This document shows positions 8,951 through 16,880 of a stretch of DNA of 64,000 nt, piece after piece. Location of the stretch: NCBI GenBank assembly GCA_014804795.1, contig JAAUZC010000036.1, positions 62,001-126,000 of the forward strand. The letters run 5' to 3'. This stretch comes from Lachnospiraceae bacterium (GTDB lineage: Bacteria > Bacillota > Clostridia > Lachnospirales > Lachnospiraceae). The translations under genes were made by a program, and so were the position numbers. Every line of letters starts with the position of its first letter. Position 1 is the stretch's first letter. The notes under the pieces were generated by a model. The model had not been told where the DNA came from. It made no database searches and saw nothing but the letters and a program-made list of their open reading frames with translations.

Positions 8951-9869
8951 ATATCATGGTGGAAAAGAAGGTTTACTTTTCTTTATCTGTGATGTAATAG
9001 GATATAGTCAAATCAGAATCAAAGATGCTAAAATCATATGTGCGCATGCTAATGGAAAGCACTATTTGTCTGTCAGTGATTTGATTAGTTATTGCTGTGC
9101 TTTAGGGTGGCTACAAATATTAGATGATAGTATTTCTGTATCGCCTGATATTAGTGCTTTTTTGAATGATAAAGAAAAATTAAATGATGTACTCATCATA
9201 TCTACTGTGAATCAACTGTTTGAAGAAAGCATATTGGATGCAAGTATGTTTTACTATGACACTGTTCAGCACAGTTATGCTTTTAAGAATGAATTGTTGC
9301 CACTTTCTTTATCATGTGTGAGAAATGTATTGATAAGTCAAGGTTTCTTAATTCCTCTGAGGAATTCACAAGGGACTCGCTTTTATATTGCTCCTACTTA
9401 TGATACGCTTGTTGCTAAGCACTGTAAAGAGCGACAAAGGCAGTTGTCTTTAGAAAAACTAAAAAAACAGCTTGAAAGTAATGAACTGGCTGGAGAGAAA
9501 GCAGAATTGTTTGTATTAGAATATGAAAAGAAACGGCTTGGATTATCTCTGTGCGAAAAAGTAAAGCGGATTTCTGAAATTGATGTTACTGCGGGGTATG
9601 ACATCGTTTCCTTTGATTCAGATTTATCTCAAGAACCAGATCGCTTTATAGAAGTAAAAGCCACATCAAATGATGGATTTTATTGGTCAAGAAATGAGTA
9701 TGAGATTGCAAAACTAAAAGGTGATACCTACTATTTATACTTGGTCGATTTAACAAAAGTTAATCAGTCAGCTTATTTGCCACAAATTATAAAGAATCCT
9801 GCAATAAATGTAATAGAGTCAGAGGAATGGTTTATTGAAACTCAGTCCTATTTTATCAAGCGTATATAG
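8925..9869 (+). CDS. DUF3883-type PDDEXK nuclease, likely restriction subunit
   Basis: A 314-residue protein whose C-terminal third has a PDDEXK nuclease signature: GEKAELFVLEYEKKRLG (190-206, an acidic helix), DVTAGYDIVSF (220-230, with Asp226) and FIEVKATS (241-248, the ExK pair Glu243 and Lys245). This is the arrangement of DUF3883 domains found in restriction endonucleases and anti-phage proteins. The N-terminal 170 residues look like winged-helix material and may bind DNA or the helicase. The frame starts 26 bases inside the helicase gene, a strong sign of coupling. It is the last gene of the operon; no clear terminator was found after it. Cleavage activity is inferred, not shown. Confidence 0.75.
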   Translation: MLNVLKSLKYHGGKEGLLFFICDVIGYSQIRIKDAKIICAHANGKHYLSVSDLISYCCALGWLQILDDSISVSPDISAFLNDKEKLNDVLIISTVNQLFEESILDASMFYYDTVQHSYAFKNELLPLSLSCVRNVLISQGFLIPLRNSQGTRFYIAPTYDTLVAKHCKERQRQLSLEKLKKQLESNELAGEKAELFVLEYEKKRLGLSLCEKVKRISEIDVTAGYDIVSFDSDLSQEPDRFIEVKATSNDGFYWSRNEYEIAKLKGDTYYLYLVDLTKVNQSAYLPQIIKNPAINVIESEEWFIETQSYFIKRI

Positions 9870-9944
9870 CTGTGCTCAAGGTGGAGTATATAGTGAGATA
9901 TTAAAAATTTTCAATGATTTCTGAAAAATTATGGTATATAGAGG

Positions 9945-10607
9945 ATGCAGGATAAAAACGGCAATGCAGAAAAATATTTGTTCAATTTCTTTACTAAAGT
10001 TATACCAAAGCTGGCAGCTGCTTTGAAGAAATCTTTTAAGTTGAAAGGGATGCAACGGTTTTATAAGACTTCCATTCATAAGGCTGTCAGAGAATCTGCA
10101 TCCATCCGGATAAAATAACAATTTACAGTTCGGGAACCTTTGCGAGTACATACAGTTCGGAGGATTACATCAGTAAAAACCTTCCATCATCCATCCGAAA
10201 TGCATCGATTTCTAAAATCCTGTATCTAGACAAGTCGATTGAACAGTTTGGAAGTGGGTTTAAGCGTATCAATAGCCTGTGTAAAGATGCAAATATGAAA
10301 TTTCAGAAAACGGTTTTACATTTGTTTTTTTAGAAAGACACAAAAGGTATCCTCATCAAATGAAAAAATACAGAGTAATGTCACTGTAAACGTCGCTGTA
10401 AATGTCACTCTAAATATAACGGAGCAGGCAGTATATAATCTGCTTATGAAAAATCCTGATTATACGAGAGAAGAACTGGCAAATGCAACATCCAAAACGG
10501 TAAGGACAATGCAGAGGACACAGGATTCGCTACGAAAGAAAGATTTAATAGAGAGAATAGGAAGTGACAAATCAGGATATTGGAAGGTTAAAGCAGATAA
10601 ACTGTAA
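9945..10607 (+). pseudogene. broken AlbA/Schlafen-type ATP-binding regulator
   Basis: Pieces of one gene are spread over three frames. 9945-10118 encodes KSFKLKGMQR-like sequence that matches the middle of these regulators. 10097-10330 carries PDKITIYSSGTF, then a block ending LYLDKSIEQFGSGFKRINSLC, the GHKL-like HATPase_c_4 region. A shift then leads to GFTFVFLERHKR, and a further shift gives a C-terminal winged-helix block (YNLLMKNPDYTREELANATSKTVRTMQ, in two parts) ending at a TAA at 10605-10607. Known relatives are about 450-500 residues, so the N-terminal AlbA_2 domain is absent and the rest is frameshifted. It is a decayed transcriptional regulator that probably entered with the island. 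Confidence 0.65.
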
Positions 10608-10704
10608 CTTTTTAGCGTATTGTGATGTTAAATTTAAATAATCTGCCCAAACTGATAATAAATTTATAAAAGAATTTAATGGATAAAGAAAGGAGCTTTC
10701 AAAC

Positions 10705-11271
10705 ATGAGAAAAAACATTAAAACAACAGAGGCAATCTTCCCGATGCCGGTACTTATGGTGGCAACCTACAATGAAGACGGAACGGTCGATGTGATGAAT
10801 GCCGCCTGGGGAACTATGGTTGAGCGAAACATTGTGGCACTCAACCTGACCGAAACCCATAAGACGGTGAAGAACATTAAGGCGAGAAAGGCTTTTACGG
10901 TGGGGATTGCCGACAGCAGGCATGTGGTTGAGGCAGACTATTTCGGCGTTGTATCCGGTAATAATACACCCGATAAGTTTGCAAACAGCGGTCTCACGGC
11001 CGTAAAGTCTGAACTTGTAGACGCACCGGTCATCACAGACTTTCCGATTTGCTTTGAATGTGAGTTTATCGAGTATCAGGACAGTGCATACGGTCTTGGT
11101 GTGATTGGAAAAGTAGTAAATACCAGCGCGGATGAAAAAGTTATGAAAGGCGATAATGTAGATATTGATCTGGTTGAGGCTATCGCTTTTGATCCGTACA
11201 CACATGGCTATTATAAAGTTGGCACAAGAGTCGGGGAGGCATTTAAGGATGGCCTGAAGTTAAAGAGGTAA
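10705..11271 (+). CDS. flavin reductase-like FMN-binding protein
   Basis: A 188-residue protein of the flavin reductase-like split-barrel family. Conserved features are PMPVLMVATYNEDGTVDVMNAAWG at the N-terminus, split here as PMPVLMVATY and the following DVMNAAWG, and LNLTETHKTVKNI, followed by FTVGIAD. Such proteins bind FMN and reduce flavin or act as small oxidoreductases; many in anaerobes have unknown partners. The ATG follows AAAGGAG. It sits just past the decayed island and 7 bases before a response regulator, so it may be transcribed with the two-component system, though a functional link is not evident. Confidence 0.82.
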   Translation: MRKNIKTTEAIFPMPVLMVATYNEDGTVDVMNAAWGTMVERNIVALNLTETHKTVKNIKARKAFTVGIADSRHVVEADYFGVVSGNNTPDKFANSGLTAVKSELVDAPVITDFPICFECEFIEYQDSAYGLGVIGKVVNTSADEKVMKGDNVDIDLVEAIAFDPYTHGYYKVGTRVGEAFKDGLKLKR

Positions 11272-11278
11272 GACGTCT

Positions 11279-11941
11279 ATGTTAGACATCCTGATCGTAG
11301 AAGACAACACAGAAATTGCAGCGCTGTTATATGATTTCCTGAGAAGAGAAAACTATGTGGTGAGCACCGCAAATACGGGAGAAAAAGCGATAGATATATT
11401 CGAAAGGTATGGCGCCAAGCTGATCATCCTCGACATTATGCTGCCGGGGATGGACGGCTTTGCGGTCTGCTCCAAAATCAGGGAGAGTTCCAATACGCAT
11501 ATTCTGATCGTCAGTGCAAGAACGGAAAAGAACGATAAGCTGAAAGGCTTAAACATAGGAGCGGACGACTATATTGAGAAGCCCTATGATATCGATATTT
11601 TAATGGCAAAGGTCAAGGGAATTTTCAGGCGCAAGTATGCGCAGGAAGAATTTGTGGAGGGCAATCTTCGGCTGAATACGATAAAGCAGACATTATGTGT
11701 GGATGACAGGGAAACAGATGTCACGGAAAAGGAATTCGAACTTCTGAAATTGTTGATTGAAAATAAGGGTGTCACCTTAAAAAAGGAATATCTCTTCCAT
11801 ACCGTCTGGGGAAGTGACAGCGATTCGGAGATGCAGACTTTGACAGTACATATCAAAAGGCTTCGGGAAAAGATTGAACCGGAGCCAAAGAAACCGGTAC
11901 ATATTATCACAGAGTGGGGTGTAGGATACAGATTTGAATAG
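11279..11941 (+). CDS. OmpR-family response regulator
   Basis: A 220-residue two-component response regulator. The receiver domain has acidic residues at 8-9, the phosphoacceptor Asp52 in LIILDIMLPGMDG, and the conserved Lys in YIEKPYD. The C-terminal winged-helix domain (about 125-220) has the usual VTEKEFELLKLL and LTVHIKRLREKIE segments and ends VGYRFE. It binds DNA after phosphorylation by the kinase encoded next. The kinase gene starts inside its last codons. The likely targets are the ABC transporter genes just downstream, as in Bce/Vex-type detoxification modules; this is inferred from gene order. Confidence 0.92.
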   Translation: MLDILIVEDNTEIAALLYDFLRRENYVVSTANTGEKAIDIFERYGAKLIILDIMLPGMDGFAVCSKIRESSNTHILIVSARTEKNDKLKGLNIGADDYIEKPYDIDILMAKVKGIFRRKYAQEEFVEGNLRLNTIKQTLCVDDRETDVTEKEFELLKLLIENKGVTLKKEYLFHTVWGSDSDSEMQTLTVHIKRLREKIEPEPKKPVHIITEWGVGYRFE

Positions 11942-13169
11942 GTATAAAATATTTTTTTGCCTGACGATCATCATGGAAATCATTCTGGTATTGTTTTGCA
12001 ACGGCCTGTATATATATCAAAATAACAGTGACGCAGGAAGATTGTATCGCGTGGAAGCAAAGCGGATTGTTATGGAGATAGAGGAACAGAACCTGACAGA
12101 AGAAGAGATTAACGCGTTAGATTTATCGGAGTATGAAACGATCATCGGCGTTTGCGAATTTGCGGCGGATGAGGTCTGCAATAACGATTATGTGATAGAG
12201 GAAAGTAACGGCAAATGGTATCGAATTGAATATCGTGCGGGTAAAAATTACGGAACGCTTCTTTATGTGGATGGCGTGTTGTTCGGTATGGTGCTTCTGA
12301 CGGGGGGAGTACTCTTTTATGTATACAAAAAGGTCTTAAAGCCCTTCTATGCCATGAGTGATCTTTCTTATGAACTGGCAAAGGGTAATCTTTCCATGCC
12401 GATAAAGGAGGAGAAAAGTAAGCTGTTCGGGCGCTTCCTCTGGGGGATGGATATGCTTCGTGAGAAGCTGGAGGATAACAGGGAAAAGGAGCTGGAATTC
12501 CAGAGGGAGCGAAAGACCCTGATCTTATCCCTGTCACACGATATAAGGACGCCTTTATCTTCCATTGAATTATATTCCAGGGCATTGGGGGAGAACCTGT
12601 ATGACGAGCAGAAAAAAAGGGATGAGGCGTTACAGGGTATCATAAGAAATGCCGGGGAAATAAAAAAATATGTGAACGAGATCGTTGCTGCGTCCAGGGA
12701 GGATTTTCTGAATCTGGAAGTGGTAAACGGTGAATTATATTTGTCAGAGATCATCGAGGAGACCAAACGCTACTACAGAGACAAACTATCTGTGCTCCAT
12801 ACCGGGTTTGATGTGGCTGAATACTCAGAGTGTCTCATAAAAGGCGATAAAAACCGCCTGATAGAAGTACTTCAGAATGTTATGGAGAATGCCGTCAAGT
12901 ACGGCGACGGTAAAAGGATTCATATTTATTGTGAGGAGGAAGAGGACTGTAAACTGATACATGTTGAAAATTCCGGCAACAGCCTGAAAGAGGAAGAATT
13001 GCCGAATCTTTTCGATTCCTTTTACCGGGGGAGCAACAGCCGTGGTGTGAAAGGAAACGGCTTGGGATTATATATCTGTAAAACGCTGATGAATAAAATG
13101 GACGGCGATATTTTTGCAGAGATAAAAGGTGAAAATTTCAGGGTGTCGGTGGTAGTGGGCAAAGCGTAG
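11934..13169 (+). CDS. sensor histidine kinase
   Basis: A 411-residue membrane kinase. A transmembrane helix at about 5-27 and a second at about 114-132 flank an extracellular loop of roughly 85 residues. A HAMP-like linker leads to the H-box SLSHDIRTPLSS with phosphoacceptor His202. The N-box (LQNVMENAVKYGDGK), and the G-boxes (GNGLGLYICKTLM) are present, so the ATPase domain is complete. The TTG start overlaps the response regulator stop. It phosphorylates the upstream regulator. The sizeable extracellular loop separates it from intramembrane-sensing BceS kinases, which have almost none. The signal is unknown; antimicrobial peptides or envelope stress are reasonable candidates given the transporter next door. 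Confidence 0.9.
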   Translation: MNRYKIFFCLTIIMEIILVLFCNGLYIYQNNSDAGRLYRVEAKRIVMEIEEQNLTEEEINALDLSEYETIIGVCEFAADEVCNNDYVIEESNGKWYRIEYRAGKNYGTLLYVDGVLFGMVLLTGGVLFYVYKKVLKPFYAMSDLSYELAKGNLSMPIKEEKSKLFGRFLWGMDMLREKLEDNREKELEFQRERKTLILSLSHDIRTPLSSIELYSRALGENLYDEQKKRDEALQGIIRNAGEIKKYVNEIVAASREDFLNLEVVNGELYLSEIIEETKRYYRDKLSVLHTGFDVAEYSECLIKGDKNRLIEVLQNVMENAVKYGDGKRIHIYCEEEEDCKLIHVENSGNSLKEEELPNLFDSFYRGSNSRGVKGNGLGLYICKTLMNKMDGDIFAEIKGENFRVSVVVGKA

Positions 13170-13384
13170 ACAAAGAGTTGCTGCTATCGATAAGTAGATT
13201 TAGATAAGGCGCTGTCACAAAGTAGCAGATTTCAGGAAAGCTTCTTTGCGGCAGTTCTATTTTATTTGTCAGGAGATTACCGGGTGCTTTTATGCAGCGT
13301 TCTCCGTAGGGATTGTAGCAGTTAAGGATTATTTCATAATTTCTCTTGTATGATGGATTCATAGAAAGAGAAAGGGGCAAGTAA

Positions 13385-15754
13385 ATGTTATTTCGCATTT
13401 TAAAAAATGATATGAAAAGAAAAAAGACCATGAATGCCATACTGTTCCTGTTTATTGTTCTGGCAACCATGTTTGTGGGCAGCGGAATCAATAATGTGAT
13501 AACGGTTGCGAACGGCACTGATTATTATCTGGACAAGGCGGGCGTGGGTGATTTTGTCGTGATCACCATGGGAGATAATGCAGTGGGTGTGCTTGATGAG
13601 ATGCTGGAGACAGAACCGGCAGTACAGGGCTATCGCAAAGAGCTCGTTGTATGGGGGGCGCAGGATAATATCACCGCGGCGGATGGTTCTTCCGTGGAAT
13701 GTAAAAATGCTACGGCCTTTCAATCTGTCAAGACATCGGCTATTACTTTTTTTGATATGGAGAATGAACCGATTACAGACGTTGAGCCGGGGCATGCATA
13801 CATTTCGGGCAGTTTTATGGAGACAAACGGGTTTGAAGAAGGCGATGTCATCTGCCTGAAGCACAGTGGTGTGGAGTTGCCTTTTATCTTAAGCGGCATG
13901 GTCAAGGACGCGCTGCTCGGTTCCGATATGATGGGCAATACAAGAGTTATCATAAATGATGAAGATATGCAGAAGATTCTTGACAACGAAATGATTTATG
14001 ACCATTACAGAGGCGAGATCTGCTATATTGATACAGATGATGCAAAGGCGATGAAAGCGGCAATGTCAGATGTATCATCCGGTGTGGCTTTTGACGGCGC
14101 GCGTTCTACGATCAGAATGTGTTATGTGATGGATATGATCGTGGCGTTTGTGATGTTGATCCTGAGCGTCTGTCTGATCATTGTATCTTTTGTCGTATTA
14201 AAATTTTCCATTACTTTTACCATAACGGAAGACTTTCGGGAAATCGGTGTTATGAAGGCGATCGGTCTTTCAAACGGCAGGATCAGAAGCCTGTATGTTG
14301 TGAAATACCTGATGATGGCAATTGTCGGAGCAGTGATCGGTTTCTTTGCAAGTATTCCGTTCGGCAGATTACTGCTCCGTTCCGTCAGCAAAAAAATGGT
14401 GCTCGGGAGTGACAGCGGGGTGTTGATCAATATGTTCGGTTCCCTGTTGGTGATTGCGGTTATCATTTCCTTTGTCTATCTTTGTACCGGAAAAGTGAAG
14501 AGATTGTCTCCGTTAGATGCGATCCGCAGCGGCCAGACAGGAGAGAGGTATAAGAATAAGAGTGTTCTGCGGATCCATAAATATCCCGGCGGAAATGCAC
14601 TGTTCATGGCATCAAACGACATTTTAAGCAGTCCAAGGCGGTTTCTCACCATCATGATCTCCTTCGGGCTTTGTACGTTGTTTGTGCTGATGTTAGTGAA
14701 TACAACGGCAACGATGAAAAGTCCCAATCTGATCCATACCTTTGGAACGGAAAGTGATCTTTATGTGACGGATGTTGGAGAAGCGATGAAATATATGAAT
14801 ACAGGTTCCCGGGAAGGCATGAAAAAACATCTGGATGAGATGGCGGCGGAACTTGACGGGGAGGGAATGCCGGCAGAGCTGTGCATAGAATTGCAATACA
14901 AATATCCGATCACTTTTGATGGAGACAGGTATATCCTTACGTGCCAGCAGGGAGTGAATACGAAGGCTTCCGATTATTTGTATATCGAAGGCCTTGTGCC
15001 CCAAAATGAAGATGAAATTGCCATAACGCCGCAGATTGCAGAGATGACAGGAGCAAAAATCGGCGATATTATGACGATTCATTACGGAGCGGAAGATGTA
15101 GATTGTATAGTGACTGCATATTTTCAGACAATGAATCTGCTTGGAGAAGTGATCAGACTTCACGAGAATGCTCCCACGGATTTTGCTCATATATCCAGCC
15201 CTATGTCCTACCAGATTGATTTTACAGATGATCCGTCAGAAGAAGAAATTGAACTCCGGAAGGAGAGGATCAAGGAACTTTACGATAATGAAAAAGTCAT
15301 GAATACCACAGAGTATTGCATTGACTGTACAGGAGTGGCAGATACTTTGGAGAGCGTACAGTTACTGCTTCTCGGCATCACTCTTGTGGTGGTCATTCTG
15401 GTGACGGTTCTGATGGAGAGAAGTTTTATTGCGGATGAAAAAAGTGAGATTGCAATCTTAAAGGCAATCGGTTTTAAGGACAGCGCGGTCATAAAATGGC
15501 ACGTGTGTCGTTTCGGGCTGGTGGCTCTGGCAGCGGTGGTTCTGGCGGCAGCATTGTCCATCCCGATGACAGAACTCTGTATTTCGCCGATTTTCGCTAT
15601 GATGGGCGCTGTGGATGTGGATTATAATATTGATCCGCTGCAGATTTTTCTGTTGTATCCGGGAATTGTGCTGCTTATGACGGTTATTGTGACCTGGTTT
15701 GCCGCATTGCACACCCGGACAATAACAAGCAGCGATACGGCAAATATTGAATAA
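13385..15754 (+). CDS. FtsX-type ABC transporter permease
   Basis: A 789-residue permease with two FtsX domains. A first helix near residues 13-33 is followed by a large extracytoplasmic domain (about 35-240), then three helices (about 250-370) containing the FtsX signature with EIGVMKAIGLSNGRIRSLY. A fourth helix, a second large outer domain (about 430-650) and three more helices follow, with EIAILKAIGFKDSAVIKWH as the second signature. This layout is that of MacB/BceB-like ABC exporters that use the cytoplasmic ATPase for mechanical work outside the membrane. The ATP-binding partner is encoded after a repeat cluster at 16040. A GAAAGGGG site precedes the ATG. The 215 bases before it hold no gene and may carry the promoter controlled by the two-component system. 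Confidence 0.88.
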   Translation: MLFRILKNDMKRKKTMNAILFLFIVLATMFVGSGINNVITVANGTDYYLDKAGVGDFVVITMGDNAVGVLDEMLETEPAVQGYRKELVVWGAQDNITAADGSSVECKNATAFQSVKTSAITFFDMENEPITDVEPGHAYISGSFMETNGFEEGDVICLKHSGVELPFILSGMVKDALLGSDMMGNTRVIINDEDMQKILDNEMIYDHYRGEICYIDTDDAKAMKAAMSDVSSGVAFDGARSTIRMCYVMDMIVAFVMLILSVCLIIVSFVVLKFSITFTITEDFREIGVMKAIGLSNGRIRSLYVVKYLMMAIVGAVIGFFASIPFGRLLLRSVSKKMVLGSDSGVLINMFGSLLVIAVIISFVYLCTGKVKRLSPLDAIRSGQTGERYKNKSVLRIHKYPGGNALFMASNDILSSPRRFLTIMISFGLCTLFVLMLVNTTATMKSPNLIHTFGTESDLYVTDVGEAMKYMNTGSREGMKKHLDEMAAELDGEGMPAELCIELQYKYPITFDGDRYILTCQQGVNTKASDYLYIEGLVPQNEDEIAITPQIAEMTGAKIGDIMTIHYGAEDVDCIVTAYFQTMNLLGEVIRLHENAPTDFAHISSPMSYQIDFTDDPSEEEIELRKERIKELYDNEKVMNTTEYCIDCTGVADTLESVQLLLLGITLVVVILVTVLMERSFIADEKSEIAILKAIGFKDSAVIKWHVCRFGLVALAAVVLAAALSIPMTELCISPIFAMMGAVDVDYNIDPLQIFLLYPGIVLLMTVIVTWFAALHTRTITSSDTANIE

Positions 15755-15759
15755 TTATA

Positions 15760-16020
15760 TGGAACCGGAAACAGCATCGGCCGTGTGCTGGAAGGGCGGA
15801 TGCGGAACTGGAAACAGCAGAAGCCCGAACAGTGCACAAGACGATTTGCAGAGGCGAAAGCGGCTGGGAATCTGTCTTCCATTTATCGTGTGCTGGAAGG
15901 GCGAATGCGGAACTGGAAACAGCAGAAGCCCGGACAGCGCACAAGACGATTTGCAGAGGCGAAAGCGGCTGGGAATCTGTCTTCCACTTATCGTGTGCTG
16001 GAAGGGCGAATGCGGAACTA
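15760..16020 (+). repeat. tandem copies of a 105-bp intergenic repeat
   Basis: Two complete units of exactly 105 bases start at 15782 and 15887, a partial third starts at 15992, and the bases from 15760 look like the worn end of a preceding unit. Each unit begins CGTGTGCTGGAAGGGCG and contains AAGACGATTTGCAG with a partial inverse copy (AATCTGTCTT) about 25 bases later. Related copies are at 24306, 39741 and 50806. Because 105 is divisible by three, all forward frames stay open, but the encoded peptides differ between copies and there is no independent ribosome binding site, so this is not a gene. The array separates the permease from its ATPase gene and ends about 6 bases before the AGGAGG of the latter. 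Confidence 0.9.
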
Positions 16021-16039
16021 AAATTAGGAGGAAAGAAAA

Positions 16040-16804
16040 ATGGCAGCTTTATTGGAAGTAAAAGATTTATGCAAGACATATGTGGTAAATAAAAGGCAGA
16101 ATAACGTATTGAAAAATGTGAATTTCTCAGTGGAAGAAGGAGAGATGGTAGCGATCATGGGTCCTTCCGGATCCGGTAAATCCACGCTGTTGTATACGGT
16201 GTCAGGTATGGACGCGGCCACCGGCGGGGAAGTTTACTTTGACGGGAAAGATGTTACAAAATTAAAGAGCAGTGAACTTGCGGCGCTGCGTCTGGACGAA
16301 ATGGGATTTATTTTTCAGCAGATGTATATGATGAAGAATCTGACGATTTTGGACAATATTGTACTGCCCGCAATGGAAAGTAAAAAGACATCCGGGAGTA
16401 AAAAAGAAAAGATGAAACGCGGCGAAGAACTGATGCGCAAGCTCAGCATTATAGAAGTGGCAGATAATGATATCAATGAAGTGTCGGGCGGCCAGCTGCA
16501 GAGAGCCTGCATTTGCAGAAGTATGATCAACAAGCCTAAAGTTTTGTTTGCCGATGAGCCTACGGGTGCGCTAAACAGAAGCGCGTCGGGTGAAGTGATG
16601 GAGGAACTGGTGAAGTTAAATAAGGAGGGTACTACGATTATGATGGTGACCCACGACGCAAAAGTGGCGGCGAAATGTTCCCAGGTGCTGTATATTGTGG
16701 ATGGCAATATCAAAGGGGAGTATACGGGTCCTACCGGTGTAGATGTGCGGGAAAAAGACCGTGAGAGAATGCTGAACAGCTGGCTGATGGAACTGGGGTG
16801 GTAA
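16040..16804 (+). CDS. ABC transporter ATP-binding protein (MacB/BceA type)
   Basis: A 254-residue ATPase of the LolD/MacB/BceA group. Walker A is GPSGSGKST at 41-49, the ABC signature is VSGGQLQRACICR, and Walker B is VLFADEPTGAL with the catalytic Glu present; the switch His is in MMVTHDAKVA. It energises the FtsX-type permease encoded upstream, and the pair sits behind a two-component system, a typical arrangement for peptide-antibiotic or envelope-stress export. The GGAGG ribosome binding site follows directly after the repeat array. The usual Q-loop segment (GFIFQQMYMMKNLT) is intact. Confidence 0.92.
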   Translation: MAALLEVKDLCKTYVVNKRQNNVLKNVNFSVEEGEMVAIMGPSGSGKSTLLYTVSGMDAATGGEVYFDGKDVTKLKSSELAALRLDEMGFIFQQMYMMKNLTILDNIVLPAMESKKTSGSKKEKMKRGEELMRKLSIIEVADNDINEVSGGQLQRACICRSMINKPKVLFADEPTGALNRSASGEVMEELVKLNKEGTTIMMVTHDAKVAAKCSQVLYIVDGNIKGEYTGPTGVDVREKDRERMLNSWLMELGW

Positions 16805-16837
16805 GACAGGGAAAGAAGTCTGTCAATAAGGATCTGC

Positions 16838-16863
16838 AAAAAGGAGGGGCTTAGAGCCCCTCC
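16838..16863 (-). terminator. rho-independent terminator of the ABC exporter operon
   Basis: A 9-bp stem GGAGGGGCT/AGCCCCTCC with a 3-base loop is at 16843-16863. On the minus strand it is followed by five T residues, and it lies 17 bases after the stop of the gene at 16881. On the plus strand no T run follows, but the hairpin could still act on transcripts arriving from 16804. Confidence 0.85.
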
Positions 16864-16880
16864 GCCCGGCATGAGGACAG

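Noticed and set aside
4054-9869. DISARM, BREX or DNA phosphorothioation system
   Set aside because: The DrmB/DUF1998 and PLD genes of DISARM, the PglX/BrxL genes of BREX and the dnd sulfur genes are all absent.
13170-13384. Insertion sequence end or small gene before the permease
   Set aside because: No transposase fragment, inverted end pair or ribosome binding site with a plausible frame could be shown.
15760-16020. CRISPR-like array
   Set aside because: The repeats are 105 bases and abut each other with no unique spacers, and there are no cas genes.
15747-16092. Open frames across the 105-base repeats as small genes
   Set aside because: They are open because the period is a multiple of three; there is no ribosome binding site and the peptides are not conserved between the copies elsewhere.
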